Origin: Lachnospiraceae bacterium
GTDB taxonomy: Bacteria > Bacillota > Clostridia > Lachnospirales > Lachnospiraceae
Direction: 5' to 3'
NCBI GenBank assembly: GCA_016283755.1
Contig: JAEENO010000028.1
Coordinates: forward strand, 1-57,689
Length of the DNA: 57,689 bases
Position 1 is the first letter of the stretch; each line of letters begins with the position of its first letter. Under the pieces are notes generated by a model, which ran no database searches, was not told the origin of the DNA, and saw only the letters and a program-made list of their open reading frames with translations. This document shows positions 45,101 through 54,451 of this stretch, one piece after another. A program made the position numbers and the translations under genes.

Positions 45101-46479
45101 TAAATCTCCACCTTTCTTTCTATCATTTCATCTATTCTCTTTATGTATTCCCTGACATCTTTAACATTTTCAATTCTGGTCTTAAGATGTCCCGGTGTAT
45201 CAACTATCTTGGTTATCGCTCCCGCGCCCGCAGATATAATCGAATGATATTCCTCCATAATGAGTATGTTGTAATATCCTTCTTTGTCGGATAGGGCATA
45301 TCCTATATTCTCCTGATTGCCCGACATCATCTTCTGTCTATACAGGTAATACGGCTTAAGATCAAGAGATTCAGCCGCATCAGCTGCCATTTCCATCAGC
45401 TTTTCGGCATCTTCGCTTTTATAATTATTATAATCCTTAGCATTAAGCGTCATGTCCGCATTATGCTTTCTTGCAAGCGAATGTACGGTAAGACTTTCGG
45501 GTTCAAGCGCTTTTATACATTGAAGCGTATGCTCGACTTCGCTTATACCTTCATTCGGAAGTCCCATTATAAGATCCGCATTGATATTGGTAAATCCAAC
45601 CTGCCTTGCAAGCTTAAATGCTTTGTATATATCTTCAACGCTGTGATGTCTTCCTATAATATCAAGCGTTGCCTGATTCATCGTCTGCGGGTTAATTGAA
45701 ATCCTTGTAACTCCGGCATTTAAAAGTGCTCTTAGCTTCTCTTCATCTATAGAGTCGGGACGGCCTGCTTCAACGGTCCACTCAAGAAGAGCATCATCGT
45801 AGAAAAGCTCTTTAATTACGTTACATAATCTTGTAAGTTCTTCGCAAGGTAACGCTGTCGGCGTTCCGCCGCCCATATATATCGTCGAAGGCTTTTTACC
45901 GCGTTTTTTTACGGCTATTGCCTTAAGCTCTGTTATTACAGCATCGACATAATCGTGCATCATATCTTCATACTTATCTGCAGGAAATGATGTAAACGAG
46001 CAGTATGCACATCTTGTAGAACAGAACGGTATATGAACATATAGACTGTATGAATCGGCAGGCACTTTAGAAAGTATGCTTCGCTCTTTTTTCGCTACAT
46101 TAAGTGCAAGAGCCGCCTTATCAGGACTCACAAGATACTCGCGCTTAAGCTCTTCCGGGATATCCGAATCACTGTATCCTTCATTAAGAAGCTTCATCGG
46201 TATCTTCGTAGGTCTAATCCCGGTCAGTGTTCCCCAAGGAAGCGTCTTACCGGTTCTATCACTTAATTCATCGTACAGTCTTCTTTTTAATTCGTTCTTA
46301 TCACTGACTTCCGTATCGACATCAAGCGTAAATTCAACGGGTTCATCACTTTTAATGCGCTGCTTTTCCAAAGAAGTTTCATCCTTTTCCACAAAAAGAA
46401 GTGTGTTAGGATAAAAAGCCTGTACCATTGCTCTTACGTCAGATTCATACGCATCGTCTTTTAAATGTATCTTAATCAT
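45100..46479 (-). CDS. hemZ: Coproporphyrinogen dehydrogenase HemZ-like radical SAM protein
   Basis: A 459-residue radical SAM enzyme. An N-terminal region of about 155 residues precedes the [4Fe-4S] motif CSTRCAYCSF, in VHIPFCSTRCAYC. MGGGTPTALPCEEL and INPQTMNQATLDIIGR follow as in the HemN/HemZ family. The HemZ name fits the length and its usual position between a metallo-beta-lactamase gene and hisS; the true substrate in heme-poor anaerobes is unproven. ATG at 46479 overlaps the upstream stop (TGATG) without a ribosome site, so translation is probably coupled. Confidence 0.85.
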   Translation of the reverse strand: MIKIHLKDDAYESDVRAMVQAFYPNTLLFVEKDETSLEKQRIKSDEPVEFTLDVDTEVSDKNELKRRLYDELSDRTGKTLPWGTLTGIRPTKIPMKLLNEGYSDSDIPEELKREYLVSPDKAALALNVAKKERSILSKVPADSYSLYVHIPFCSTRCAYCSFTSFPADKYEDMMHDYVDAVITELKAIAVKKRGKKPSTIYMGGGTPTALPCEELTRLCNVIKELFYDDALLEWTVEAGRPDSIDEEKLRALLNAGVTRISINPQTMNQATLDIIGRHHSVEDIYKAFKLARQVGFTNINADLIMGLPNEGISEVEHTLQCIKALEPESLTVHSLARKHNADMTLNAKDYNNYKSEDAEKLMEMAADAAESLDLKPYYLYRQKMMSGNQENIGYALSDKEGYYNILIMEEYHSIISAGAGAITKIVDTPGHLKTRIENVKDVREYIKRIDEMIERKVEI

Positions 46480-47084
46480 CAGCAAAGGAAAGGATTATTA
46501 ACCCTCTCGTGTCCTATTGTCGTAAATTCCATATGTCCCGGATATACATCCGTATCATCAGGAAGAAGCATTATCTTCTCCTTAAGGTTTCTTAAAAGTT
46601 CCGTTCCGGAACCGCCCTTAAAATCGGTTCTTCCGACAGATTCAAAAAATAACGAATCTCCGGAAAACAGAGCTTTTTCCTTCTCAAAATAGAAGCACGC
46701 TCCGCCCAAAGTATGTCCGGGTGTAGATATCATCTTAAAGGTAAAATCGGATATTGTAACAATATCTCCATCCTTAAGATAATTATCAATCTCAATGGAA
46801 TGTAATGCCATTGAATAGCTCTTGTCGGTAAATACCGGTTCCTCCAATATATTGGCATAGGTCGGAATCTTATATTTCTCGATTAATTTAAGCACCGCAC
46901 CCGTATGATCGAAGTGGCCGTGCGTAATAAGAATCGCAAGCGGCGTAGCTTCCCGTTCATCGAGCTTTTCAACTATGCTTTTCATGTGGTCGCCGGGATC
47001 TACTATAAGTGCCTCTTTTCTATCATTCGTAAGAATGTAGCAGTTAGTACCTATAGGTCCGACAACAACGCAATCTATTCTCAT
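46479..47084 (-). CDS. Metallo-beta-lactamase-fold hydrolase (glyoxalase II-like)
   Basis: A 201-residue MBL-fold enzyme with metal motif THGHFDH (about residues 54-60), STPGHTLGG and FSGDSLFFESVGRTD, ending with YPGHMEFTTIGHE. The pattern is that of hydroxyacylglutathione hydrolase-like proteins; the substrate is unknown. AGGAG precedes the ATG. It lies between relA and hemZ, a conserved Clostridia arrangement. Confidence 0.88.
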   Translation of the reverse strand: MRIDCVVVGPIGTNCYILTNDRKEALIVDPGDHMKSIVEKLDEREATPLAILITHGHFDHTGAVLKLIEKYKIPTYANILEEPVFTDKSYSMALHSIEIDNYLKDGDIVTISDFTFKMISTPGHTLGGACFYFEKEKALFSGDSLFFESVGRTDFKGGSGTELLRNLKEKIMLLPDDTDVYPGHMEFTTIGHERVNNPFLC

Positions 47085-47094
47085 ATCTTACTCC

Positions 47095-49395
47095 TTAGGT
47101 TCTCTCGATATCGAGTACAGACTCAATCTGACGAATCTTGTCAACTACGGTATTTAGTTCTTCCTTGTTGTTAACCTCAAAAGCCAAGAATATCGAGGAT
47201 ACGTCATTCTTACCTGTCTTGGTATGAACAGATATGATATCCATGCTCTTTTCCGTAAGAACTTTGGTAATATCGGCAAGTAATCCCCTTCTGTTATGAC
47301 CGTAAATCTGAATCTCTGCGATATAATTGCCCTTCTCGGAACCTTCTTCCCAGTCGGCATCAATAAGTCGCTCTTTCTCGATATCGCTTAATGCAAGCAT
47401 ATTGACACAATCGGTTCTGTGAATTGTTACTCCACGGCCTCTTGTAATATATCCTACAATCTCATCGCCGGGGACAGGTGAACAGCACTTGGAAAATCTG
47501 ACCGCCACATCATGAATTCCTTTAACGGTAATACCGCCGTGGTGTCGCTTAAACTCCTGAATGAAGTCATTGTCCTTATTGGCAATATTGGTTAAAATCT
47601 CTTCATCGGTAATGTTCTCAGCCTTAATCTTCTTATAGACATCATTCATCTTGCCTATAATCTGGCCTTCCTTAAGTCCGCCGTGTCCGACAGACGCAAG
47701 CATCGAATCCCAATCCTTGAATCCGTACTTATGTAAAACCTGAGCTCTTATGTCAGGCTTATTAATCTCGGTATAATCGATTCCGTGAGCCTTGCTGTAC
47801 GCTTCAAGCAAATCCTTGCCTCGTGCGACATTCTCTTCTTTAAGTTCCGACTTAAACCAGGCATTAATCTTGCTCTTCGCCTGTGAGGACTTAACAATAT
47901 TAAGCCAGTCTCGGCTAGGTCCCGTCGAATTCTGTGAAGTAAGGACTTCGATTCTGTCGCCGTTCTGAATTACATAATCTATAGGAACAAGCTTGCCGTT
48001 AACCTTAGCGCCTACCATTCTGTTACCTACCGCAGAATGAATGGAATATGCAAAGTCAATCGGTGTAGAACCTACAGGAAGGTTCTTAACATCACCCTTT
48101 GGCGAGAAGCAAAATACGGAATCAGCAAATAAGTCAAGATCGGACTTGAGAAGTGACATAAACTCCTTATTATCGGACATTTCCTTCTGCCACTCCAGGA
48201 TCTGGCGAAGCCATGCCATCTTCTCTTCTTCGTTGACAGTATTAACGGTTTCGTCTAACTTATCCTTGCCGACTTCCTTATATTTCCAATGTGCAGCGAT
48301 ACCGTATTCGGCAATTCGATGCATCTCATACGTTCTTATCTGAATTTCAAACGGTGTTCCGTTACTTCCGATAACAGTCGTGTGCAGTGACTGGTATCTA
48401 TTCGGCTTAGGCATTGCTATATAATCCTTGAATCTGCCCGGAATCGGCTTATACATCTCATGTACGATACCGAGTGCCGCATAGCAATCCTTAATCGAAT
48501 CAACCAGGATTCTTATCGCAAATAAATCATATATCTGATCTATAGTCTTGTCCTGATTGACCATCTTCTTATATATACTGAAAAAATGCTTGGCACGACC
48601 GGAAATCTCCGCTTCGATGCCGGCATTCTTAATATGCTCGCTTACTTCCTTAACAAGAGAATCAATAAATTCCTCTCTTGTAGCTTTTCTCATCTGAACC
48701 TTCTCTACAAGGTCACAATATACATCAGGCTGAAGGTACTTTAAAGAAAGATCATCGAGTTCCACCTTAATCTTACTGATACCGAGGCGCTCGGCAATCG
48801 GCGCATATATATCCATTGTTTCACGCGCTTTTTCCTTCTGCTTCTCAGGCTTCATATACTTAAGCGTACGCATATTATGAAGTCTGTCGGCAAGCTTAAT
48901 AATGATAACTCTGATATCCTTCGCCATGGCAAGGAACATCTTTCTTAATGTCTCTGCCTGTGCCTCTATCTTGTCCTGCTGATAGTTTAACTGAGTAAGT
49001 TTGGTAACACCGTCGACAAGTAATGCAACTTCCTCGCCGAAAATTTCGGTAAGCTCTTCCTTCGTCATCGGTGTATCTTCTATTACATCATGCAAAAGCG
49101 CAGCGATAATAGTCTCCTTGTCCATTTCAAGATCTGCAAGGATTATTGCTACCGCTACTGGGTGATTAATATATGGTTCGCCCGATTTTCTCTTCTGATC
49201 GTTATGCATCTTCTTCGCAACTTCGTAAGCCTTAACAATCATTGTCGTATCATCGGACGGATGATATTTCTTAATGGTATCAAGAAGTTCTGCAAAAAGC
49301 TCATCCGGGTCGGCAAAGTCTTCCGTCTTCTTAATGGAGCCGAGCTCTTCTTCCATCTTCTCTCCTATTTTTTCCAAACGCTCATTTGTAACCAT
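47095..49395 (-). CDS. relA: Bifunctional (p)ppGpp synthetase/hydrolase (RSH)
   Basis: Makes and degrades the stringent-response alarmone. The 766-residue protein has an HD hydrolase domain (about 50-200; LLHDVIEDTPM), a synthetase domain (about 240-390; RFKDYIAMPKPNRYQSLHT), TGS (about 405-470), a helical/zinc-finger region with CSPVPGDEIVGY, and a C-terminal ACT domain (about 690-766). The RFKD motif and intact HD site fit a bifunctional enzyme. A second ATG at 49359 has a better placed AGGAG and may be the real start. It is the first gene of the operon. Confidence 0.97.
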   Translation of the reverse strand: MVTNERLEKIGEKMEEELGSIKKTEDFADPDELFAELLDTIKKYHPSDDTTMIVKAYEVAKKMHNDQKRKSGEPYINHPVAVAIILADLEMDKETIIAALLHDVIEDTPMTKEELTEIFGEEVALLVDGVTKLTQLNYQQDKIEAQAETLRKMFLAMAKDIRVIIIKLADRLHNMRTLKYMKPEKQKEKARETMDIYAPIAERLGISKIKVELDDLSLKYLQPDVYCDLVEKVQMRKATREEFIDSLVKEVSEHIKNAGIEAEISGRAKHFFSIYKKMVNQDKTIDQIYDLFAIRILVDSIKDCYAALGIVHEMYKPIPGRFKDYIAMPKPNRYQSLHTTVIGSNGTPFEIQIRTYEMHRIAEYGIAAHWKYKEVGKDKLDETVNTVNEEEKMAWLRQILEWQKEMSDNKEFMSLLKSDLDLFADSVFCFSPKGDVKNLPVGSTPIDFAYSIHSAVGNRMVGAKVNGKLVPIDYVIQNGDRIEVLTSQNSTGPSRDWLNIVKSSQAKSKINAWFKSELKEENVARGKDLLEAYSKAHGIDYTEINKPDIRAQVLHKYGFKDWDSMLASVGHGGLKEGQIIGKMNDVYKKIKAENITDEEILTNIANKDNDFIQEFKRHHGGITVKGIHDVAVRFSKCCSPVPGDEIVGYITRGRGVTIHRTDCVNMLALSDIEKERLIDADWEEGSEKGNYIAEIQIYGHNRRGLLADITKVLTEKSMDIISVHTKTGKNDVSSIFLAFEVNNKEELNTVVDKIRQIESVLDIERT

Positions 49396-49461
49396 TCGTA
49401 ATACTACTCCAAAAAACTAAATAAACGTGCAGTGGTTATATTCACGGCACCATATCATAAT

Positions 49462-49490
49462 ATTATACTAAATTTGCTCATTAAATGCAA
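49462..49490 (-). promoter_or_regulatory. Promoter of the relA-aspS operon
   Basis: Minus strand -35 TTGCAT (49485-49490), 17 bp spacer, -10 TATAAT (49462-49467). It straddles the stop of the upstream GNAT gene. Confidence 0.75.
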
Positions 49491-50337
49491 TTTTATATCG
49501 CTTCATTATGCGGTTTCTGTCATTAATATCCTTCTCATATATAAAGCCCAATTTCTCCGCTATAATCTGCGATACTTCATTTGCCGGCTTAATAATCACG
49601 TACAGTTCCGGAAGATTAAGTACATCTCGTGCATAATCGATAATGGCGCGGCATCCCTCCATACAGTAACCCTGGCGCAGGAACTTTTCCCCGATTATAT
49701 ATCCAAGTTCAACGCCTTTTACGTCATCCTCGTAAGTCTTAGGCTCCAATCCCATCCTGCCTATTAACTCATGAGTATCTTTTTCTTCCGCAATCCATAT
49801 ACCGAATTCATACATCCTGTAGACGTATTTCTTATACTTTTCCACGTACTCTTCTTCCGCTCTTATATCAGGAAGAAGCGGCTCAATAAAGCGCTTAATA
49901 TGCTCTCCCTCATACAGCTTATAAAGTGCCGGAAGGTCTTCAACCGTCTCTTCTCTTATTATCATACGCTTGGTTTCTATAACTTCCCAAGGAATATCCT
50001 TAAGTCTTCTGTAGGACTTATCTATATAATCTGCTTGCGTTTCGGCAAAGTCCTGCAATGCAAATTCATATCCGACATAATTATCAAAATCGTTATTAAC
50101 GCAAGGAATCGATGCAACTCCGATTGCGCGCGCAAAGTTTAAAAGCTCAGGAACGGAAGACATAAGAAGGCTTTCTTTATCATAATCCTTAATATCCGTA
50201 AGTTCCTGTCTGAATGCTTCTATTCTGTCCGGAAGCACGTATACATGAAAGGACTCTCTCATGTCATCCTTAAAATCATGAGTTTTTTTATCATTAAGCA
50301 GTTCTTCGGTTATGTATAGGTTCTTTAAGTAGTACAT
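49468..50337 (-). CDS. GNAT-family N-acetyltransferase (RimJ/RimL-like) with N-terminal extension
   Basis: A 289-residue product. The C-terminal half (about 125-285) is a GNAT domain: RMIIREETVEDLPALYKLYE, WIAEEKDTHELIGRMGL, GYIIGEKFLRQGYCMEG and NEVSQIIAEKLGF. The N-terminal 120 residues contain SSVPELLNFARAIGVASIPC and look like a degenerate HAD-type domain (inference). The substrate is unknown. ATG at 50337 is chosen over one 39 bases upstream because AAAGGAG immediately precedes it. Confidence 0.87.
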   Translation of the reverse strand: MYYLKNLYITEELLNDKKTHDFKDDMRESFHVYVLPDRIEAFRQELTDIKDYDKESLLMSSVPELLNFARAIGVASIPCVNNDFDNYVGYEFALQDFAETQADYIDKSYRRLKDIPWEVIETKRMIIREETVEDLPALYKLYEGEHIKRFIEPLLPDIRAEEEYVEKYKKYVYRMYEFGIWIAEEKDTHELIGRMGLEPKTYEDDVKGVELGYIIGEKFLRQGYCMEGCRAIIDYARDVLNLPELYVIIKPANEVSQIIAEKLGFIYEKDINDRNRIMKRYKIAFNEQI

Positions 50338-50365
50338 GAAATCTCCTTTCCTCTGATTAAAGTAA

Positions 50366-50389
50366 GAGCCTTGCAAAATAGCAAGGCTC
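50366..50389 (-). terminator. Intrinsic terminator after the cyclophilin gene
   Basis: Perfect 9 bp stem GAGCCTTGC / GCAAGGCTC with a 6-base loop, followed on the minus strand by TTACTTT. The T tract is short, so read-through into the GNAT gene is possible. Confidence 0.65.
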
Positions 50390-50411
50390 CAAAAACTTCA
50401 AAATTGTCGGT

Positions 50412-50954
50412 TTAATGCTCGTCGATATCCGGAAACTTCTCCGGCTCCGGATAATCAACACCAAAGGTCTCAACCGTAATACTCTTAATTACCTGCGGTG
50501 TTAACGGACGATCCATTGCATCCGTATCAACGGTTGCAATTGCATTTACCGCTTCAATTCCCTCAGTAACCTTACCGAAAGCTGCATATGCACCATCAAG
50601 ATGCGGTGCAGCATGGTGCATAATGAAGAACTGGCATCCGGCAGAATCCGGAATCATCGTTCTTGCCATAGAGATAACTCCCGGCTCATGCTTAAGATCA
50701 TTCTTGAAACCGTTCTGAGAGAACTCTCCCTTGATAACATATCCCGGGCCACCCATTCCGGTTCCGTCAGGGCATCCGCCCTGAATCATAAATCCTTCGA
50801 TAACACGATGGAAAATAAGTCCGTCGTAAAAGTTCTTCTTAACAAGGCTTATAAAATTGTTGACCGTATTAGGTGCAATTTCAGGATATAATTCAACTTT
50901 GATAACACTGCCGTTATCCATTGTAATTGTTGCTATAGGATTCTTACCTGCCAT
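50412..50954 (-). CDS. Cyclophilin-type peptidyl-prolyl cis-trans isomerase
   Basis: A 180-residue cytoplasmic isomerase without signal peptide. The active-site stretch FHRVIEGFMIQGGCPDGTG with the catalytic arginine, followed by GCQFFIMHHAAPHLDGAYAAFG, is diagnostic. AAGGAG precedes the ATG. It lies downstream of the aminotransferase and small exporter genes, probably cotranscribed (17-base gaps). Confidence 0.96.
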   Translation of the reverse strand: MAGKNPIATITMDNGSVIKVELYPEIAPNTVNNFISLVKKNFYDGLIFHRVIEGFMIQGGCPDGTGMGGPGYVIKGEFSQNGFKNDLKHEPGVISMARTMIPDSAGCQFFIMHHAAPHLDGAYAAFGKVTEGIEAVNAIATVDTDAMDRPLTPQVIKSITVETFGVDYPEPEKFPDIDEH

Positions 50955-50970
50955 TTTAAATCTCCTTAAA

Positions 50971-51468
50971 TTAAAGAATCAGTCCGAGTAAACCGTACGA
51001 AATAATGCACATCAATACACATGCAATTGCAACTCCGCATAACTCGGCCCATATTGCCTTCTTAAAATCAATCTCAAGTAACGAAGCTATCAAAGAACCC
51101 GTCCACGCGCCCGTTCCCGGAAGAGGTATTCCGACAAAAAGCATAAGTCCGACGAATTCAGCGTTTTTAACTTTACCGCTCTTTCTTAAAGCTCTGTTCT
51201 CTAAGTAAGTAACAAATCCGCGCGTAAGCTTAAACCTCTTAAGAAAAGCGAATAACTTCTTAATAAGCAGCAATAAGAATGGAATCGGCAATATATTACC
51301 CGCAATACATATAGGTATCGCGGTCCACATCGGCACCTGTAAAAGTGAAGCCGCAAGTAACCCGCCTCGAAGCTCAAGTATAGGCATTAACGATATTATA
51401 AATACCACAAGTTCACGCGATATATATGGCGCAAGATTTGTGGTAAACCAGGTTACCAGACTCTCCAT
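50971..51468 (-). CDS. Small multidrug export family membrane protein (COG2426)
   Basis: A 165-residue protein with about four membrane segments and the motifs MPILELRGGLLAASLL and FVGIPLPGTGAWTGSL, which define the Sm_multidrug_ex/COG2426 family. An export role is only a family annotation; the transport substrate is unknown. AAAGG is present upstream of the ATG. Confidence 0.87.
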   Translation of the reverse strand: MESLVTWFTTNLAPYISRELVVFIISLMPILELRGGLLAASLLQVPMWTAIPICIAGNILPIPFLLLLIKKLFAFLKRFKLTRGFVTYLENRALRKSGKVKNAEFVGLMLFVGIPLPGTGAWTGSLIASLLEIDFKKAIWAELCGVAIACVLMCIISYGLLGLIL

Positions 51469-51486
51469 TTTAAAGTACCTTTCAAA

Positions 51487-52674
51487 TTATAAGTTATATT
51501 CCTTTGCAAGAAGTGCAAACTTCTCCATTGAACGTTCAATCTTATCTGTAGCTACACAATAAGAAATTCTTACATAGCCCGGGCATCCGAATGATGAACC
51601 GTTAACAAGCATAAGGTTATACTTCTTAGCTGTCTCACAGAATGCAACATCGTCATCGATTGGGCTCTTAAGGAAGAGATAAAAAGCTCCCTCAGGCTTA
51701 GTGCATGTAAATCCGCACTTTGTAAGTCCATCAAGTAAGATCTGACGGTTATGTGCATAATATGTAATATCGGACTGCTCTTCAAGGCACTCCTTAACTG
51801 CCATCTGCATAAGTGCAGGTGCGTTAACGAATCCTAAAATTCTTGTAGCGGTCTTAATTGCAAGTGCTACATGCTGCCAATCCTTCATTGTCTTCGGTAC
51901 TGCGATATAACCGATTCTCTCTCCCGGAAGAGAAAGCGACTTGGAGAATGAATAGCATACAAATGTATTCTCGTAATACTTAGATACAAAGTAATGCTTA
52001 GCTCCATCGTAAAGAAGCTCTCTATAAGGTTCATCCGAGATAAGATAAATCTCATGTCCGTACTCGTTCTGCTTCTGTCTTAAAACTTCGGCAAGTCCCT
52101 TAATGGACTCTTCCGAATATACAACACCCGAAGGGTTATTAGGAGTATTGATAAGTACTGCCTTGGTCTTCGGTGTAATTGCTTTCTTTAATGCATCAAG
52201 GTCCGGCTGGAAGGTCGGGAAGTTAGGTGCGATCTTCACAAGCTTACCGTAGAAATTGCTTACATAGTTGTCATACTCTGAGAAGTAAGGTGCAAATACG
52301 ATTACCTCATCATCAGGATCGAGAACTGCCTTAAGTACTGTATTAATAGCACCGCCCGCACCAACTGTCATAACGATTGACATTGCTTCGAAATCGGTAC
52401 CGAATCTTTTGTTAAGATTCTCTGCAACTGCGGCTCTTACATCCATAATACCCGCATTATCCGTATAACCATGAAGCTTTAAAGGATCCATTGTCTGCTC
52501 AAGCTTAATAATGGTCTCATCGAACTTCTTCGGTGCCGGTGTTGCCGGATTACCGAGTGAAAAATCGAATACGTTCTCGTAACCTATCTCCTTGCCAAGC
52601 TTAATACCGTATTCGAAAATCTCACGAATAGCGGAGCGGTTGGAAACTGCTTTTTCCATCTGTTTTGATAACAT
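51487..52674 (-). CDS. PLP-dependent class I aminotransferase
   Basis: A 395-residue aspartate-aminotransferase-fold enzyme. NTPNNPSGVVYSEE, the cofactor-binding region LISDEPYRELLYDG and the Schiff-base lysine in CYSFSKSLSLPGERIGYIA are visible. NPATPAPKKF near the start marks a Clostridia pyridoxal aminotransferase subgroup; the amino acid substrate is unknown. ATG at 52674 is chosen because GGGGG lies 9 bases upstream; the longer frame to 52713 has none. An 11-base palindrome (52703-52713) precedes it. Confidence 0.93.
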   Translation of the reverse strand: MLSKQMEKAVSNRSAIREIFEYGIKLGKEIGYENVFDFSLGNPATPAPKKFDETIIKLEQTMDPLKLHGYTDNAGIMDVRAAVAENLNKRFGTDFEAMSIVMTVGAGGAINTVLKAVLDPDDEVIVFAPYFSEYDNYVSNFYGKLVKIAPNFPTFQPDLDALKKAITPKTKAVLINTPNNPSGVVYSEESIKGLAEVLRQKQNEYGHEIYLISDEPYRELLYDGAKHYFVSKYYENTFVCYSFSKSLSLPGERIGYIAVPKTMKDWQHVALAIKTATRILGFVNAPALMQMAVKECLEEQSDITYYAHNRQILLDGLTKCGFTCTKPEGAFYLFLKSPIDDDVAFCETAKKYNLMLVNGSSFGCPGYVRISYCVATDKIERSMEKFALLAKEYNL

Positions 52675-52794
52675 TGCTAATACCCCCGTATAATATATAA
52701 TAGTGCAGTGCACATTAACTCTATTAACGATTATAACACTTATAAGTCAATAGAGATATAGTTTATTTTAATCATAATCATAAGCTGATGATAA

Positions 52795-54243
52795 CTAATT
52801 ACCTGACGCGCTGTCGGCCTGTTTCTCTGTTCCGGCAAGTTCATATACGATTACAGGCATTCCCGCATATGCTACTCCATATATCTTCTCTGCCGCAGCA
52901 TACGGAAGATTGACACATCCGTGTGAACCCGAAGTCTTATATATGCTTCCGCCGAAGTAATTTCTCCAGGTCGCATCATGAAGTCCTATTCCACCGTCAA
53001 AAGGCATCCAGAAGTATACAAACGAAGTATAATTATCACCTCTAAGCGTTGCATTCTTCTGCTTATACTTAATAGTGAACATTCCGACACGGGTAGTTGT
53101 CCCACGACTTACGGAACCCGTTACACAGTCGGTCTCAAATACCTTACTGCCCTTAATATATACAAATACATGCTGCGCGGTTAAGTTAACCTCTATATAA
53201 CTGTTACCGTACTGATACTTGCCCGAAGAATATGCTCTTCTTGAGAAGACAGGCTCACGCTGCTCAACCGTCTTTTCCTTAAGCGCAGTATATACAGCTT
53301 CCTTTTCAGCCTTGGCATCAACCATATATCCTATTCCGCCGTTTCTTACGGTAACATCCTTGCCGTAAGACGTATGGAATATCTGATTATTCTTATATGT
53401 ATCATATGTACTTTGTAAAAGCGCAACAAACTTGTCTATCTCTTCATCCTTAATAACAGGGTGTCCCTCGTCATCAAGTACAAGCCAGCCCTTATCATCA
53501 AGCTTAATGAAATCCACAATTCTGTCGGAATCAAGCTTTACAACCTTTCCGCCCGAACCGTACTGCACATTGGTAAGAAGATACTCATTGGCTTCATTCG
53601 CCGCCTGAAGAATTGTTGTATCTTCCGCCGTAACTTCAGGGTTGACATAACACTCGTACTTATCAAGATCGATTTCTTTTCTAAGTGAAAGAATGGCTTC
53701 TCTTATTACCTCTTCGGTTTTCTCCCGATTAAGAGTATTACCCATAACTTCATCAATGATTACATATGTACCGTTAACATATTCTATATGTGCATCAACA
53801 GGTGCTATCTCATTAGCTTTATCAAAGCACTCAAGACCTGCTAACGTTACCGCATATTGTTCCTCGTCAAGCTCCACCGGAACATCATCAAGTACCGTTT
53901 TCTTGAATAAACTTAATATAAAAGCATATCCATGCTGGTTATCTAAGGCTTCTCGAAGCGCATTGCCATATTCCGGCTTAAGCCCTATATCTTCGGCAGA
54001 TATACGTTCAACCTTTTTATCTCTGAGAACAAGTGCAAGATTATAATTACGAATCTGTCTCTCGTACCTATTCTCTATCTCCTCAGGTGTCTTGCAGGAT
54101 ATGTCATCATATCCTATATATGTATTGGGAAAAAAATGGAATTCGAAATAAACCGATGCAGCCACGAAAGTGCCCGCTACGGTTAATAAAAACAATATGG
54201 ATAATACAGTTATGGCAGTTCTCGTTCTCTTAGCAGATGACAT
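52795..54243 (-). CDS. L,D-transpeptidase (YkuD) with membrane anchor
   Basis: A 482-residue exported enzyme that forms 3-3 peptidoglycan cross-links or attaches proteins. A membrane anchor (about 8-34) is followed by two peptidoglycan-binding-like regions (about 60-330) and the YkuD domain (about 340-465) with GIGLHDATWR and the catalytic SHGCVNLPY. ATG at 54243 is preferred: GGAGG is 6 bases before it, while the earlier ATG touches the ribosome site. Promoter at 54277-54304. Monocistronic. Confidence 0.95.
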   Translation of the reverse strand: MSSAKRTRTAITVLSILFLLTVAGTFVAASVYFEFHFFPNTYIGYDDISCKTPEEIENRYERQIRNYNLALVLRDKKVERISAEDIGLKPEYGNALREALDNQHGYAFILSLFKKTVLDDVPVELDEEQYAVTLAGLECFDKANEIAPVDAHIEYVNGTYVIIDEVMGNTLNREKTEEVIREAILSLRKEIDLDKYECYVNPEVTAEDTTILQAANEANEYLLTNVQYGSGGKVVKLDSDRIVDFIKLDDKGWLVLDDEGHPVIKDEEIDKFVALLQSTYDTYKNNQIFHTSYGKDVTVRNGGIGYMVDAKAEKEAVYTALKEKTVEQREPVFSRRAYSSGKYQYGNSYIEVNLTAQHVFVYIKGSKVFETDCVTGSVSRGTTTRVGMFTIKYKQKNATLRGDNYTSFVYFWMPFDGGIGLHDATWRNYFGGSIYKTSGSHGCVNLPYAAAEKIYGVAYAGMPVIVYELAGTEKQADSASGN

Positions 54244-54276
54244 AATCATCCTCCGTCACACAATACTACAAGATAT

Positions 54277-54304
54277 ATTATAAATGTTAAGTGGAAATTT
54301 TCAA
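54277..54304 (-). promoter_or_regulatory. Promoter of the L,D-transpeptidase gene
   Basis: Minus strand -35 TTGAAA (54299-54304), 16 bp spacer, -10 TATAAT (54277-54282). Confidence 0.65.
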
Positions 54305-54451
54305 CAGGAATAAACTCTTCTATGCTGTTTATAATATTTTTATATTTTTTATAAATATATAATTATTATTTTTCCTGAACATATGTTAAGATATTTTTAA
54401 ATCAAGCAGCTTCGATTTCACTGATTATCTATACCAACGGAGGCCGGATAC

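Noticed and set aside
35133-49395. T-box leaders expected for asnS, hisS and aspS
   Set aside because: Each synthetase gene starts within about 15 bases of the upstream gene's end, so there is no space for a T-box, and none is visible at the operon promoters (relA leader about 60 bases).
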